Part shown: positions 37,261-46,522 of the stretch, one piece after another
How positions within the stretch are numbered: the first letter of the stretch is position 1
Layout: each line of letters starts with the position of its first letter
Assembly: GCF_012277275.1 (NCBI RefSeq)
Contig: NZ_CP051155.1
Coordinates: 310,001 to 374,000, forward strand
Source: Gephyromycinifex aptenodytis
GTDB lineage: Bacteria; Actinomycetota; Actinomycetes; Actinomycetales; Dermatophilaceae
DNA: 64,000 nt
Direction of reading: 5' to 3'
The notes under the pieces: model-generated
What the model was told of the DNA's origin: nothing
Database searches by the model: none
Seen by the model: the letters and a program-made list of their open reading frames with translations, nothing else
Program-made: the position numbers and the translations under genes

Positions 37261-37920
37261 TCAGTGTCCCGCTTCGATCCCGGCGATGATGAAGTCGATC
37301 TTTTCGTCCAGGAAGCCTCGGTCCAACCAGCACTCCTCGGCGGGAAAGTGCACGTCGCCGTCGGGGCGCTGGGCCGCCAATCGTTCTCTGGCCACCTGCA
37401 GAGCTGGGTCGCCCGCTGCGGTTTGGCTGCGCATGGTCTGCACGAACAGATGGGTGATCAGGACGGTGTCGGCGATGAAATCGATCGTGAAGTGTATGCG
37501 CTCGTCGTTGGCGGGTATGTCGACCTGGCGTAATCCCGCAATGAGCTTGTCGAGGTAATCCTGAATGTGGGCATGAGCCCCCGGCACCTGAATGAGAGCA
37601 GTGGTGAGACCGGGATACCGGCTGTGTAGGTCCCAACAGGCGTTGGCATAGTCGCGCAACTGCTGCTGCCAGGGCAGACCCGGGTCGGGCAGAACCAGAT
37701 CCTGTGCCGCCCGGGCCATGCAGCGGTCCAGCAAATCCTCGCGGGAGGAGACCACCCGGTAGAGACTGGGCGCGGCCACCCCTAGCTCTTGGGCGACCGC
37801 AGCCAGTGTCATCCGGTCCAGACCGATCTTGACGGCGGCCGCCACTACGTCCGCTAGTGAGAAGGTCGGCTTCGGGCCGGTCTTGCGGCGGCCGGGCAGG
37901 GAGGGCGACATGGCGTTCAT
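37261..37920 (-). CDS. TetR-family transcriptional regulator
   Basis: The 219-residue protein has a TetR helix-turn-helix near the N terminus (FSLADVVAAAVKIGLDRMTLAAVAQELGV then APSLYRVVSSREDLLDR) and a C-terminal domain of about 150 residues. It lies 20 nt after the second ABC exporter gene on the same strand and likely belongs to that operon. ATG 37920 and 37911 are both possible; the first is used. Ligand unknown. Confidence 0.88.
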   Translation of the reverse strand: MNAMSPSLPGRRKTGPKPTFSLADVVAAAVKIGLDRMTLAAVAQELGVAAPSLYRVVSSREDLLDRCMARAAQDLVLPDPGLPWQQQLRDYANACWDLHSRYPGLTTALIQVPGAHAHIQDYLDKLIAGLRQVDIPANDERIHFTIDFIADTVLITHLFVQTMRSQTAAGDPALQVARERLAAQRPDGDVHFPAEECWLDRGFLDEKIDFIIAGIEAGH

Positions 37921-37940
37921 CCTAGGGGGGCCACGCACCC

Positions 37941-39725
37941 TCAGCTGGCGATCTGCCACCCACGGGCAGCCTCGCGTCGCTCCCAGAAGCGCCGGTAAGC
38001 CCCATCTGCGCAGAACAATTCGTCGTGGGTGCCGCGTTCGGCGACCCGGCCGTCCTCGTCCAGGACGAGGATCTGGTCGGCGGCGCGAACGGTATCGAGC
38101 TTGTGCGCGATGACCAGCACGGTGGCGTGCTCACGCAAGGCAGCGACGCTGGCGACGATGTTGTCCTCGTTCTCGGCGTCCAGAGCGCTGGTGGCCTCGT
38201 CGAGCAGGACGATGGGTGCTTGCTTGAGAAGCGCGCGAGCCACCGACACCCGCTGACGCTCGCCACCGGACAGGGAACGCCCGCCCTCACCGACACGGGT
38301 CTGCCAGCCATCGGGCAGCCGCTCGGCGATGGAAGTGACCCCGGCCAGGTCCGCCACCGCGTGGACCTCCTCGTCGCTGGCGTTCTCCCGGCCGATGCGA
38401 ATGTTCTCCATAAGGGTGTCGTCGAAAAGGTAGACGTCCTGGAAGACCATGGACAGCTGGGCCATCAACTGTTCGGTGCTCTGTTTGCGAACGTCGGTAC
38501 CGCCCACCCGAACCGCCCCGGCGTCGACGTCCCAGAACCGGGCGATCAATCGGGCGATGGTTGTCTTGCCTGAGCCCGACGGGCCGACCAGGGCCAGCAT
38601 CATGCCCGGCTCGGCGCTGAAGGTGACGTCCTTCACCACGGGGCGATCCGCGGCGTAGCCGAAGGTCACCCCGTCCAGCTCGACCCGCCCGGGTGAAGGC
38701 AGCGGGGCCTTGGTGCAGGGCTCGGGGAGCTTGGGTGCCTCGAGGATGGCCATGATCTCGTCCATCGGTGAACGGGCCAGGTCCATGCTGATGAACAACC
38801 CCCCGAGGTCGTTCAGAAGGTGGGCGTAGCGCAGGGTGAGACCGATCAGCGCGATGGCCTCCAACGGCCCGAGGGCGCCTCTGGTAGCCAGACCTGCGGT
38901 GATCAGGATGACCGTGACAGCCATCGCCTGCATGACGATGCCGTTGAGCACCTGCGGGATGATGCTGATCCACAGTTCCCGGCCTCGGGCACGGTCGTTC
39001 TCGCGCCCGGCAGCCACCAACGGTTCAAAGTCCTCGGCTCGCCCCGCGGCGCGCAGCGCGGGCTGGCAGGCGGAGAACTCAACGATGCGCTGAGACAGCT
39101 CGACCGTGGAGGGAACCACGCTTTCGGAGGCGGAACGCCGGATCGACTGCGCGATCACCATGACCACGACGGCGATGGGCGCGATGAGGGTCAGCGTGAG
39201 CCCCAGGGTGGGATTCCACACCCACGAGCCGACGACGATGACGATGAGAGTGGCCGAGAGCATCTGGACCTGACTGACCAGGTGCGCCACCATCTCCCCG
39301 ATCGATATGAAGCCGTCGGAGACGAGCCGGGACAAACTGCCGGTCCGGGAGGATCGGAACCAGCCCAGCGGGAGGGAGGCGAGCGCGTCGCCGATGGCCA
39401 CATGACCGGCGCGGATGATGCCGAGGGCGACCCCGTAGCCGTTCATCGCAGCGGCGTAGCGCAGCACGGCGCCGACGAGGGCGAACGCTGCCAGGGTGAG
39501 CAGCCATCCGGAGGTGGTCAATCCCCATTCCCGCTGGTGTGTGGTCAACGAGGTGGACAGTGGCAGCAGGACCAGCATCGCGAAGCCGTCCATGGCGCCG
39601 ATGACGAGGTTGAGGGTGGTGAGCGTCGTCACCTGGTTGCGGGCTTTGGTCCCCAGCAGTGATCGGATCGATCGCAGCATGAGGGGGTCCCTGATGACTG
39701 CGGCGGTGGAGGTGGAATCACTCAT
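37941..39725 (-). CDS. ABC half-transporter, IrtB/YbtQ-like (permease-ATPase fusion)
   Basis: The 594-residue protein has an N-terminal ABC exporter-type membrane domain (about 1-320) and a C-terminal ATPase with Walker A GPSGSGKTT, signature LSGGERQR and Walker B IVLLDEATSALD. Paired with the preceding half-transporter and lying behind an iron box, it fits the IrtAB/YbtPQ group, which are exporter-fold proteins that import iron siderophores. ATG 39725 lies 13 nt after the stop of the preceding gene. A drug exporter is the alternative. Confidence 0.85.
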   Translation of the reverse strand: MSDSTSTAAVIRDPLMLRSIRSLLGTKARNQVTTLTTLNLVIGAMDGFAMLVLLPLSTSLTTHQREWGLTTSGWLLTLAAFALVGAVLRYAAAMNGYGVALGIIRAGHVAIGDALASLPLGWFRSSRTGSLSRLVSDGFISIGEMVAHLVSQVQMLSATLIVIVVGSWVWNPTLGLTLTLIAPIAVVVMVIAQSIRRSASESVVPSTVELSQRIVEFSACQPALRAAGRAEDFEPLVAAGRENDRARGRELWISIIPQVLNGIVMQAMAVTVILITAGLATRGALGPLEAIALIGLTLRYAHLLNDLGGLFISMDLARSPMDEIMAILEAPKLPEPCTKAPLPSPGRVELDGVTFGYAADRPVVKDVTFSAEPGMMLALVGPSGSGKTTIARLIARFWDVDAGAVRVGGTDVRKQSTEQLMAQLSMVFQDVYLFDDTLMENIRIGRENASDEEVHAVADLAGVTSIAERLPDGWQTRVGEGGRSLSGGERQRVSVARALLKQAPIVLLDEATSALDAENEDNIVASVAALREHATVLVIAHKLDTVRAADQILVLDEDGRVAERGTHDELFCADGAYRRFWERREAARGWQIAS

Positions 39726-39738
39726 TGTCCGGTGCCTT

Positions 39739-41514
39739 TCAGTTGCTGGGGGTGAGGGCGGTGGCGGTCATCAGGGCGTGCACGGCCTCGGCCGTGACCT
39801 GTTCACCCTGGAGGTCGCCGGTGACACGCCCCAGATCGAGACGCACCACCCGGTCGGCCCCGAGAACTGACTCGGGACGGTGGCCGATGACCAGCACCGT
39901 CCGGCCCTTGACGAGTCGGTTGAGCGCCTCTTGGATCTCGGCCTCGCAGTCGGCGTCGGTGGCAGCGGTGGCCTCGTCCAGGACGAGGACCGGCGCATCA
40001 GCCAGCAGCGCCCGGGCGATCGCGATGCGCTGTCGCTGACCGCCGGACAGGTTCGACCCATCGCCCACGATCGTGTCCAGCCCCTCGGGAAGCTGGGCGA
40101 TGTCGGCGGTGATCTGGGCGTCGGCTGCTGCCTGCATCACCTGTTCGTCGCTTGCATCCGGACGCGCCAGTCGGATGTTCTCCCGGATGCTCAGCCGTGG
40201 CAGCTGCGGATCCTGCAGCACGAAGGAGACGGTGCGGTACAGCTCCTCAGACGGCAGCTGGCGCAGGTCGACGCCGCCGAGCAGGATCGATCCGGACTGG
40301 GGATCCTGGAATCGGGCGGTCATCGTGGCCAGCGTGGACTTGCCCGACCCCGAGGGGCCGACCAGAGCGGTCACTGAGCCGGGCTCGAGGGTGAGGTCTA
40401 CCCCGTCGAGGGCACGCGTGTGACCGTAGGAGAAGGAGACGTCCTTGAGTTCGATCCGGGTTCCTTCGGGGGTGGCCGTCTCGGTCGGTTCGGCAAGGGT
40501 CGGTCCGTTCAGGACCTCATCGACGCGAAGCGCAGCGTTGCCGGCGAGCTGGTAGGACCAGGCGGTCCGGCCGATCGTCAGGATCGAGGCCGGCACCACC
40601 AGCGCGATCAGGGTGGTGGTCAGCGCATCGGCCGGCGTCACCACGCCCGCGCGCACCAGCGCCGCCCCGCCCGCCATGTTGATGAGCACGAGCACCGGGA
40701 CGCTGACCGTCGCATCGCCGAAGGCGCTGATGCGCAAGAGGGGCGTGACCCAGGCGGAGTAGAAATCGGAGAAGGTGCGGGCGGCGTCGCTGAAGCGACG
40801 GTGTGCCTCTCCGACGCGACCGAACGCCTTGACCACGGCGATGCCGTCAGCGAACTCGACTGCGGTGGCTGAGACGTTTCCCAGATGGCTGTCCATCTGT
40901 GCGGTCTTGGTGCCCATGTCGCGCATGCCGAAGGCCTGGATACCGGCATAGACGGGCAGGGTCGCGACGCTGAGCAGGCCCAACCGCCAGTCGACGGTGA
41001 AGGCGTAGACGACCAGCGCCAGCGGGATGATTGCCGCCGCGGTCGACTCGACGGGGGCGTGGGCGACGAGGGTGTGCAGGGTCTTCACATCGTCCTGGAC
41101 GGCCTTGCGAACCCGCCCGGAGTTGGTGTCGGTGAACCAGGCCAGGGGTGCGTGCGCGAGCCGGTCGATGACGCGCTCGCGGATCACCCGGCCGAGCTTG
41201 AGGTCGGCGAAGTGGGTGACCGCCAGGGCCAGGAAGTACAGGGACAGCTGGGTGAGGAAGGTGCCGATCAGCCACATGCTGATGGTGTGGACCTGCTCGG
41301 CGTCGGGTGTCGCATTCTCGGCGTGGGCACGCAGCAGCACTTCGCCGAGTCGCACCAGCGCGACATAGGGAGCGACGGCCAGGGCTCCGGAGAGTCCGGC
41401 CAGGATCTGGGCCAGCAGAATGCGCCCGCGAATGGGGGCAAGTATCCACTTGAGGGCGTCCTTGGCGCGGGCCCTCTTGTCGGCGGCGGCGTCCGGGGTC
41501 GGGGTATCGGTCAT
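39739..41514 (-). CDS. ABC half-transporter, IrtA/YbtP-like (permease-ATPase fusion)
   Basis: The 591-residue partner has a membrane domain (about 25-320) and an ATPase with Walker [10 protein letters not shown], signature LSGGQRQR and Walker B VLVLDEATAATD, where the usual SALD D-loop is changed to AATD. There is no N-terminal flavin-binding siderophore reductase domain as in mycobacterial IrtA. ATG 41514 overlaps the stop of the upstream ATPase gene (ATGA), which points to one operon. Confidence 0.86.
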   Translation of the reverse strand: MTDTPTPDAAADKRARAKDALKWILAPIRGRILLAQILAGLSGALAVAPYVALVRLGEVLLRAHAENATPDAEQVHTISMWLIGTFLTQLSLYFLALAVTHFADLKLGRVIRERVIDRLAHAPLAWFTDTNSGRVRKAVQDDVKTLHTLVAHAPVESTAAAIIPLALVVYAFTVDWRLGLLSVATLPVYAGIQAFGMRDMGTKTAQMDSHLGNVSATAVEFADGIAVVKAFGRVGEAHRRFSDAARTFSDFYSAWVTPLLRISAFGDATVSVPVLVLINMAGGAALVRAGVVTPADALTTTLIALVVPASILTIGRTAWSYQLAGNAALRVDEVLNGPTLAEPTETATPEGTRIELKDVSFSYGHTRALDGVDLTLEPGSVTALVGPSGSGKSTLATMTARFQDPQSGSILLGGVDLRQLPSEELYRTVSFVLQDPQLPRLSIRENIRLARPDASDEQVMQAAADAQITADIAQLPEGLDTIVGDGSNLSGGQRQRIAIARALLADAPVLVLDEATAATDADCEAEIQEALNRLVKGRTVLVIGHRPESVLGADRVVRLDLGRVTGDLQGEQVTAEAVHALMTATALTPSN

Positions 41515-42963
41515 CTGGTTTCGCTGTCCTCTCGAGCGTGGTTGATGTCTGGTAGATGGAGGGCTGCATCCGCGCAGGAGTCGATGAGTTCTTCGTCATG
41601 GGTGATGACGATGACGACGTGGCCCGCTTCGGCGAGCGCTCGCATCTGCCCGGCGATGGCCTGCAGGTGGGCACGGCCCACGCCAGAGGTGGGCTCGTCG
41701 AAGATGGTCACGCGAGAGGGTTGGGCCATGGCGGAGGCGATGACGAGGCGCTGTCGCTGACCGCCCGACAGTGACTGGGGATGGCGCTGCTCCATGCCGG
41801 TCAGTTGCACCCCGGCCAGCAGCGCGGCGACGTCGACCTCGGCGCGGTCCTTGGCGTCTAAACCCAGCGTGACCTCGTCGAGCACGGACTCTGAGAAGAG
41901 TTGACGGCCGACGTCTTGCATGACGACGTAGCTCTCGCGGGTGCGTGCCGCCTCGCTCAGCACCCGGCCATCAAGTCGGATCGTCCCGCCGCGTTGCGGC
42001 GTCGCGAGTCCGCACAGGATCCTAGCCAGGGTGGTCTTGCCGCATCCGTTGGGGCCGGTGATGGCGGTGATGGTGCCGCTGGGGAAGTAAGCGGACTCGA
42101 TGTCGAGGATCTTCCGGTCTCGATACGAGAAGCGAATCTGCTCCAGCTCGAGGCCACGCGCCTGGTTCGCGGGGGGGGACGGGGGGAGCAGGTCGTCGAC
42201 CGGATGGGGGAGTCAGGCGGCGCAGCCCGAGGTCGCAGCGCGTCTGCTCGCTCAGGGCGAAGAACTCCGCGCCCTCGAAGCGGTACCGCAAGCGTCCGCG
42301 GTCGAAGTAGAAGACCTGGTCGACAAGCTCGCGCAGGTAGTACAGCCGGTGTTCGGCGACCACGATGGTGCGGCCCGCGGCTTTCTGCTGCGCGAGGATC
42401 TCGCGCAACTGCCCGATGGTGTCACTGGACAGATTCGAGGAGGGTTCGTCGAACAACAACACCGGGGTGGTGGCGGCAATAGCCGCGGCGCAGGCGACCC
42501 GTTGGATCTGCCCTCCTGACAACTGGGACAGTCGGCGATCAAGCAGCGCAGTGGTGTTGGTGACGGCTGCAGCATGCTGGAGGCGCCGCAGCGTCTCGGC
42601 CCGGGCAACCCCCAGGTTCTCGTTTCCGAAGGCCAGCTCGGAGCCGACTTCGTCGGTGAAGAACTGGGTGCGGGGGTTCTGAAAGACCGTCGCGCTGGTG
42701 AGGCCGGCCTCGTGCAACGGACGGGAAGGCACATCGACTCCGGCGACGGTGACGGATCCGGTGATGCGTCCCTCGTGGAAGTGGGGGACCAGTCCGTTCA
42801 GCAGTCGCAGGGCCGTGGTTTTGCCCGAACCGCTCGGCCCGCACAGCAGGCTCACGGTGCCGGCATCCGCGGTGAAGCTCACCTCGTCCAGGCCGTACTC
42901 GCCGCCCTGATAGCGGAAGCAGACATCGTGCACGTCGATGACCGGTCTCTGAGGTCCCCTCAC
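41511..42963 (-). pseudogene. Frameshifted duplicated ECF-type ABC ATPase (two ATPase domains)
   Basis: Two ATPase domains read in different frames. Domain 1 (GTG 42963 to about 42210) has Walker A GPSGSGKTT, signature LSGGQIQR and Walker B VLLFDEPSSNLS. Domain 2 (about 42200 to 41511) has Walker A GPNGCGKTT, signature LSGGQRQR and Walker B VTIFDEPTSGVG. The shift falls in the Pro-rich linker, which holds G8 (42171-42178), G6 (42181-42186) and G5 (42206-42210). Loss of one G joins the frames; otherwise domain 1 runs on to 42022 and domain 2 has no ATG or GTG start before its Walker A. The frame is open upstream to 43167. Such double ATPases normally power ECF importers. Confidence 0.78.
42171..42186. 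repeat. Poly-G tracts (G8 and G6) at the frameshift
   Basis: Eight G then AC then six G lie in the linker between the two ATPase domains. A one-base loss from either run restores a single reading frame. Sequencing error, mutation or slippage-based switching are all possible. Confidence 0.85.
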
Positions 42964-43208
42964 AGCGGGGTCCCCCGGCCGCTCGGTGGGAGCGGGAGAC
43001 CGGGCTGGGCTGCGCCGGCCGGTGTCACCGCCGATCCGGGACGAGATGCGACTCGCGCGCTGCCGCGTTCGCGCCGGCGCTCCGGTCCACCATTCGTGGA
43101 GGTGGCTGACGTGGCTCCCACGATCACGGCGTCCCGATCTGCACGACGCAAGCGCTGACAGGCGCATTCGGTTCGAGGCTCATCAGCAATTCCTTACGGG
43201 CGTAGCTA

Positions 43209-43227
43209 TTAGGTGTGCCAACCCTAA
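43209..43227. promoter_or_regulatory. IdeR/DtxR-like iron box upstream of the ECF-ATPase/IrtAB-like operon
   Basis: TTAGGTGTGCCAACCCTAA is a near-palindrome matching the 19-bp DtxR/IdeR consensus at 14 positions, with both outer TTAGG/CCTAA arms intact. It is the only such site ahead of the minus-strand operon 42963-37261. Confidence 0.68.
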
Positions 43228-43410
43228 CTCCTATGGTCATTCGGAGAAAGGTGGGCTGGCTCACCCGCCCGCTGCTTGCTGGCGCCGGTCAGCGTCAAAC
43301 CTTCGACGGGACGTCCCCGGCCCGGGGCCGACGGCATTAATCGGCTAGCTCTCACAGAGCCGGGCGGTCCCGTTCGTGGTGTCTTGCGCCCGGTGCGTGG
43401 GCTGAGTTCG
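43228..43410. other. Intergenic region downstream of the LanE-like permease
   Basis: No gene is supported. A short GC palindrome CCCCGGCCCGGGG lies at 43315-43327 and may terminate the permease transcript. With the region 42964-43208, about 450 nt lie here without a convincing gene. Confidence 0.4.
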
Positions 43411-44916
43411 TCACTGCCCGGCGGCTCGGCTGAGCGCCCGCAGCCAGAGCGCCCCGGCGCTCGCGGTGACCAGGCTCGAGGCGAGGATGCCGAGGAGGAC
43501 CCGGAACGGGTCGGTGCTGACCAGGGGGAAGACGTAGCCGGTGGCCACCCAGGTCACCTCGACGATTTGGGGAGCGGCGAACACCAGGCCCATCGCGGTG
43601 CCCAGGATCGTGGTCGCGATAGCCGTGCCGGTACCGAATCTGGCCGCCAGCCACAGGTTGAGGGTGCTCAGCGTCACCGCGCAGGCCGCCAACGCCACTA
43701 GGAACAGCGTCGACCAGGAGCCGGTGAACAGGAGCAGAGCGGCGCACCACAGCCACATGGCAGCCAGCCGGGCCAGCACATCCACGGCCAGGGCCCCCGC
43801 CACAACCGATGTGCGGGTACGGACGGCCAGGGCGCGCAGCGCGGGCTGTTGAGCGTTCCAGACCAAGCATGCCAGCAGGCAGGTGCCGAACGGCAGCAGC
43901 ACGCCGCCGGTGAACGCCATGACGCCCTGGCCCTCCCACAGCAGCGCGACCGCCACCAGCAGCGCTGCGGCCGTGATCGTCAGGGCATCGATCGGGGTAC
44001 GCCGAAGCGAGCCGGACATGGCCAGCACCCGGTGTGGCCGCCCGGTATGCCACGAGCCTTCGGTGCGCACGGCAGGATTGGCCGCCGTCGGGGCCGGGTT
44101 TGCGGCGCCGTGGCGCCACAGGCGCAGCCTGACCGGCCCCCAGGTCGCAGTGGCTGCCACGACTATCAGCCCCAGCGCCAGATTCGCGAACGCCAGCGGC
44201 CAGACCGGGTACTCCCACACCGGCGAGCCCGCTTCCAGCGCGACCCCGTTGGCGTGCACTCCCAAGACCGGGAGCATCGGGCGCACCATCCACGTCCACG
44301 GCTGCCACCACCAGGAGGCTTTCTCGGCCATGAGCGTGCCCGCCAGCTGCCACACCAGCCCCGCGCCGAGTGCGAAGCCCATGGAGGTCAGTCGGGAGAG
44401 GAGGATCGCCAGCGCGATCCACAGCCCGCTGGCTGCCCACAAGAGGAAACCGGTCTGCAGTGCCATTCCCAGCGGCGGCTCTGGCAGACCGGCAGCCAGG
44501 CCGAAGCCCAACATGGGCACGGTGATCGCCAGGTCGAAGAAGAGCACTGCCAGGTACAACACCGCGGCGCGGGCCAGGGAGATGGTTCGCGGCGAGACCG
44601 GACGCCATAGAGTCCCGCCTTCGCGGGCGCGGGACTCGCGGCCGATGTGCAGGCCGACGACGAGCCCGATCAGTGGGCCTTGCATGGCGGTGGCGTAGAT
44701 GACCGTCCAGAAGTACAACTGGTGCCATGAGCTCAGCTCCTGGGTTGCCACGACCCACCAGCCCAGGCCCTGCAGGATGGCGATCAGCAGGCCCAACATC
44801 GGGATCCGCAGCGTGGAACTGCGCCGGGAACGGAGGAGTTCGGCGCGCAGCGCAGCTGCGAATCCGGGCTGCGGCGTGCCGATCAGGGTGTGCTCAGAGA
44901 CGTTCGTGGCATTCAT
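43411..44916 (-). CDS. ABC-2 type permease, fused double module (lantibiotic-immunity-like)
   Basis: The 501-residue protein holds two similar six-helix ABC-2 modules. The first begins AALRAELLRSRRSSTLRIPMLGLL and continues with YATAMQGPLIGLVVGLHIGRESRAREGGTLW, the latter characteristic of LanE/LanG immunity permeases (for example MutE/EpiG). No signal peptide is expected. ATG 44916 overlaps the stop of the ATPase gene. Probable role: extrusion of a membrane-active peptide; this is inference. Confidence 0.8.
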   Translation of the reverse strand: MNATNVSEHTLIGTPQPGFAAALRAELLRSRRSSTLRIPMLGLLIAILQGLGWWVVATQELSSWHQLYFWTVIYATAMQGPLIGLVVGLHIGRESRAREGGTLWRPVSPRTISLARAAVLYLAVLFFDLAITVPMLGFGLAAGLPEPPLGMALQTGFLLWAASGLWIALAILLSRLTSMGFALGAGLVWQLAGTLMAEKASWWWQPWTWMVRPMLPVLGVHANGVALEAGSPVWEYPVWPLAFANLALGLIVVAATATWGPVRLRLWRHGAANPAPTAANPAVRTEGSWHTGRPHRVLAMSGSLRRTPIDALTITAAALLVAVALLWEGQGVMAFTGGVLLPFGTCLLACLVWNAQQPALRALAVRTRTSVVAGALAVDVLARLAAMWLWCAALLLFTGSWSTLFLVALAACAVTLSTLNLWLAARFGTGTAIATTILGTAMGLVFAAPQIVEVTWVATGYVFPLVSTDPFRVLLGILASSLVTASAGALWLRALSRAAGQ

Positions 44917-45701
44917 GCTGCGCCCTGCCCGTCAAGGTGTCCGTCGAGCTGGTGGGTGGCGCGCAGGTAGGCGGCCTCCAAATCCCCATCCGGGGCCAGA
45001 TCGGCCAGCGGCCCCTGGTAGACGAGGCGGCCTTGGGACAGAATGCCGATGTCGTCGGCCAGGTGGCGTACCTCACCGAGCTGGTGGCTGCTGATGAGGA
45101 CGGTGCGGCCCTGCTCGGCGAGGTCGCGGATCAGCCGACGCAATTCGATGATGCCCTCAGGGTCCAGGCCGTTCTGTGGTTCGTCGAGCACGAGCACCGC
45201 CGGGTCGGTGAGCAACGCGATCGCCAACGCGAGCCGGGCCTTCATCCCGGTTGAGAACTTCGCGGCGGGTTTGCGGTCACTACTCGAGAGCCCGACCAGA
45301 GCCAGAACGTCGTCGACACGCGAACCCGGCACCCCCATCAGTCGGGCGTGGACCATGAGGTTCTGCCGGGCGGACAGGTGCTGGTAGAGCGCCGGCCCGT
45401 CGATGGAGGCGCCCACGTCGGCCAACGCCGCCCGAGCCGCCCCCTGACCGAGAACGTCGACCTGGCCGGCGTCCGGTTTCACCAACCCGAGCATGATCTT
45501 CAAAGTGGTGGACTTTCCGGCGCCGTTGCGCCCGAGCAGGGCGTACACCCGCCCCGGGGTTGTCCGCAGCGACACTCCGCGAAGAACCTGCTGGCCGCGG
45601 AAGCTCATGACCAGCCCGCGGCACGAGAACTGTGACGCGCTTGGGCCGAGGTTCGGGGTGGGCTGCGGGCTGGGGGAGGAGTGTGAGGTCATGCCATCCA
45701 T
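44913..45701 (-). CDS. ABC transporter ATP-binding protein (LanF-like)
   Basis: The 262-residue ATPase has Walker A GRNGAGKST (57-65), a signature of the degenerate form FSTGMKARL, typical of LanF/BcrA-type ATPases, Walker B VLVLDEPQNGLDPEGI and switch SSHQLGEV. It is coupled to the permease (ATGA overlap). ATG 45701 and 45692 are both possible starts. It follows the response regulator gene by about 120 nt. Confidence 0.9.
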   Translation of the reverse strand: MDGMTSHSSPSPQPTPNLGPSASQFSCRGLVMSFRGQQVLRGVSLRTTPGRVYALLGRNGAGKSTTLKIMLGLVKPDAGQVDVLGQGAARAALADVGASIDGPALYQHLSARQNLMVHARLMGVPGSRVDDVLALVGLSSSDRKPAAKFSTGMKARLALAIALLTDPAVLVLDEPQNGLDPEGIIELRRLIRDLAEQGRTVLISSHQLGEVRHLADDIGILSQGRLVYQGPLADLAPDGDLEAAYLRATHQLDGHLDGQGAA

Positions 45702-45820
45702 GCTGTTGCGCCAGGCGAGATCGCGGATCCTGCCCCGGGCGGAATGGGGTTCTCCTCCCCAGGTAGGAGAACCCCCGGCTCTCTGGTGCTGCAGCGAGCC
45801 CAGGCAGTCCGGAACCGGTC

Positions 45821-46522
45821 TCAGGGCAGCAGGATCGGGCCGTCCCCGGACACCAGTCCGGCGGCGTGCGCCAAGACGACCAGCGCCACCCGGTCGCGGG
45901 CGTGCAACTTCATCAGCAGGTTGCCCACGTGGGTCTTCACGGTCGTCTCGGCGATGAACAGCTCGGTACCGATCTCGGTATTGGTGTGCCCCCGCGCGAT
46001 CAGGCACAGCACCTCCAACTCGCGCGGGGTCAACTCCGCGAGTATTGGTGCCGCGGCCTGTCGTTGCTGCGCTGGCTGTAGACCTGCAGGCTCGCGTAGC
46101 GCTTCCAAGACGGCCGGAGCCGCCTGCGGGTCGATGACGGCTTCACCTCGATGCACCGCCCGGATCGAATCGAGCAGCACTGCTGGGTCGGCATCCTTCA
46201 GGAGGAACCCGCGGGCGCCGGCCGCGAGCGCCCCGAGCACCAATTCATCCAGGTTGAAGGTCGTCAACACCAGTACGCGGGGCCGGCCTCCGGCCGCCAC
46301 GATGCGCTCGGTGGCCTTGATGCCATCCAGGCCCGGCATCCGAATGTCCATGAGGATGACGTCGATGGCTTCTTCGCCGGCCAACACCGCTTCGACGGCT
46401 TCGTAGCCGTTGCCGGCTTGGGCCGCGACGCACATGTCGGGTTGGGCGTCGATGAGCGCGCTGAACGCCGAGACCAGCAACGGCTGGTCGTCGGTGATCG
46501 CCACCCGGATCGTCTCGCTCAC
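45821..46522 (-). CDS. NarL/LuxR-type response regulator
   Basis: The 233-residue protein has a receiver domain with phosphoacceptor D59 (VILMDIRMPG) and a C-terminal LuxR helix-turn-helix (LTPRELEVLCLIARGHTNTEIGTELFIAETTVKTHVGNLLMKL). It likely controls the ABC exporter genes just downstream. GTG 46522 overlaps the TGA of the decayed kinase remnant upstream, so its partner kinase was once the adjacent gene. The intact kinase is now at 51339-52568. Confidence 0.93.
   Translation of the reverse strand: MSETIRVAITDDQPLLVSAFSALIDAQPDMCVAAQAGNGYEAVEAVLAGEEAIDVILMDIRMPGLDGIKATERIVAAGGRPRVLVLTTFNLDELVLGALAAGARGFLLKDADPAVLLDSIRAVHRGEAVIDPQAAPAVLEALREPAGLQPAQQRQAAAPILAELTPRELEVLCLIARGHTNTEIGTELFIAETTVKTHVGNLLMKLHARDRVALVVLAHAAGLVSGDGPILLP

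Noticed and set aside
43352-44758. A long open frame of 468 codons on the minus strand overlapping the LanE-like permease
   Set aside because: It is in a different frame from the permease, has an Arg/Pro/Gly-rich composition with no hydrophobic pattern, and the permease frame is clearly the coding one. Long shadow frames are expected at this GC content.
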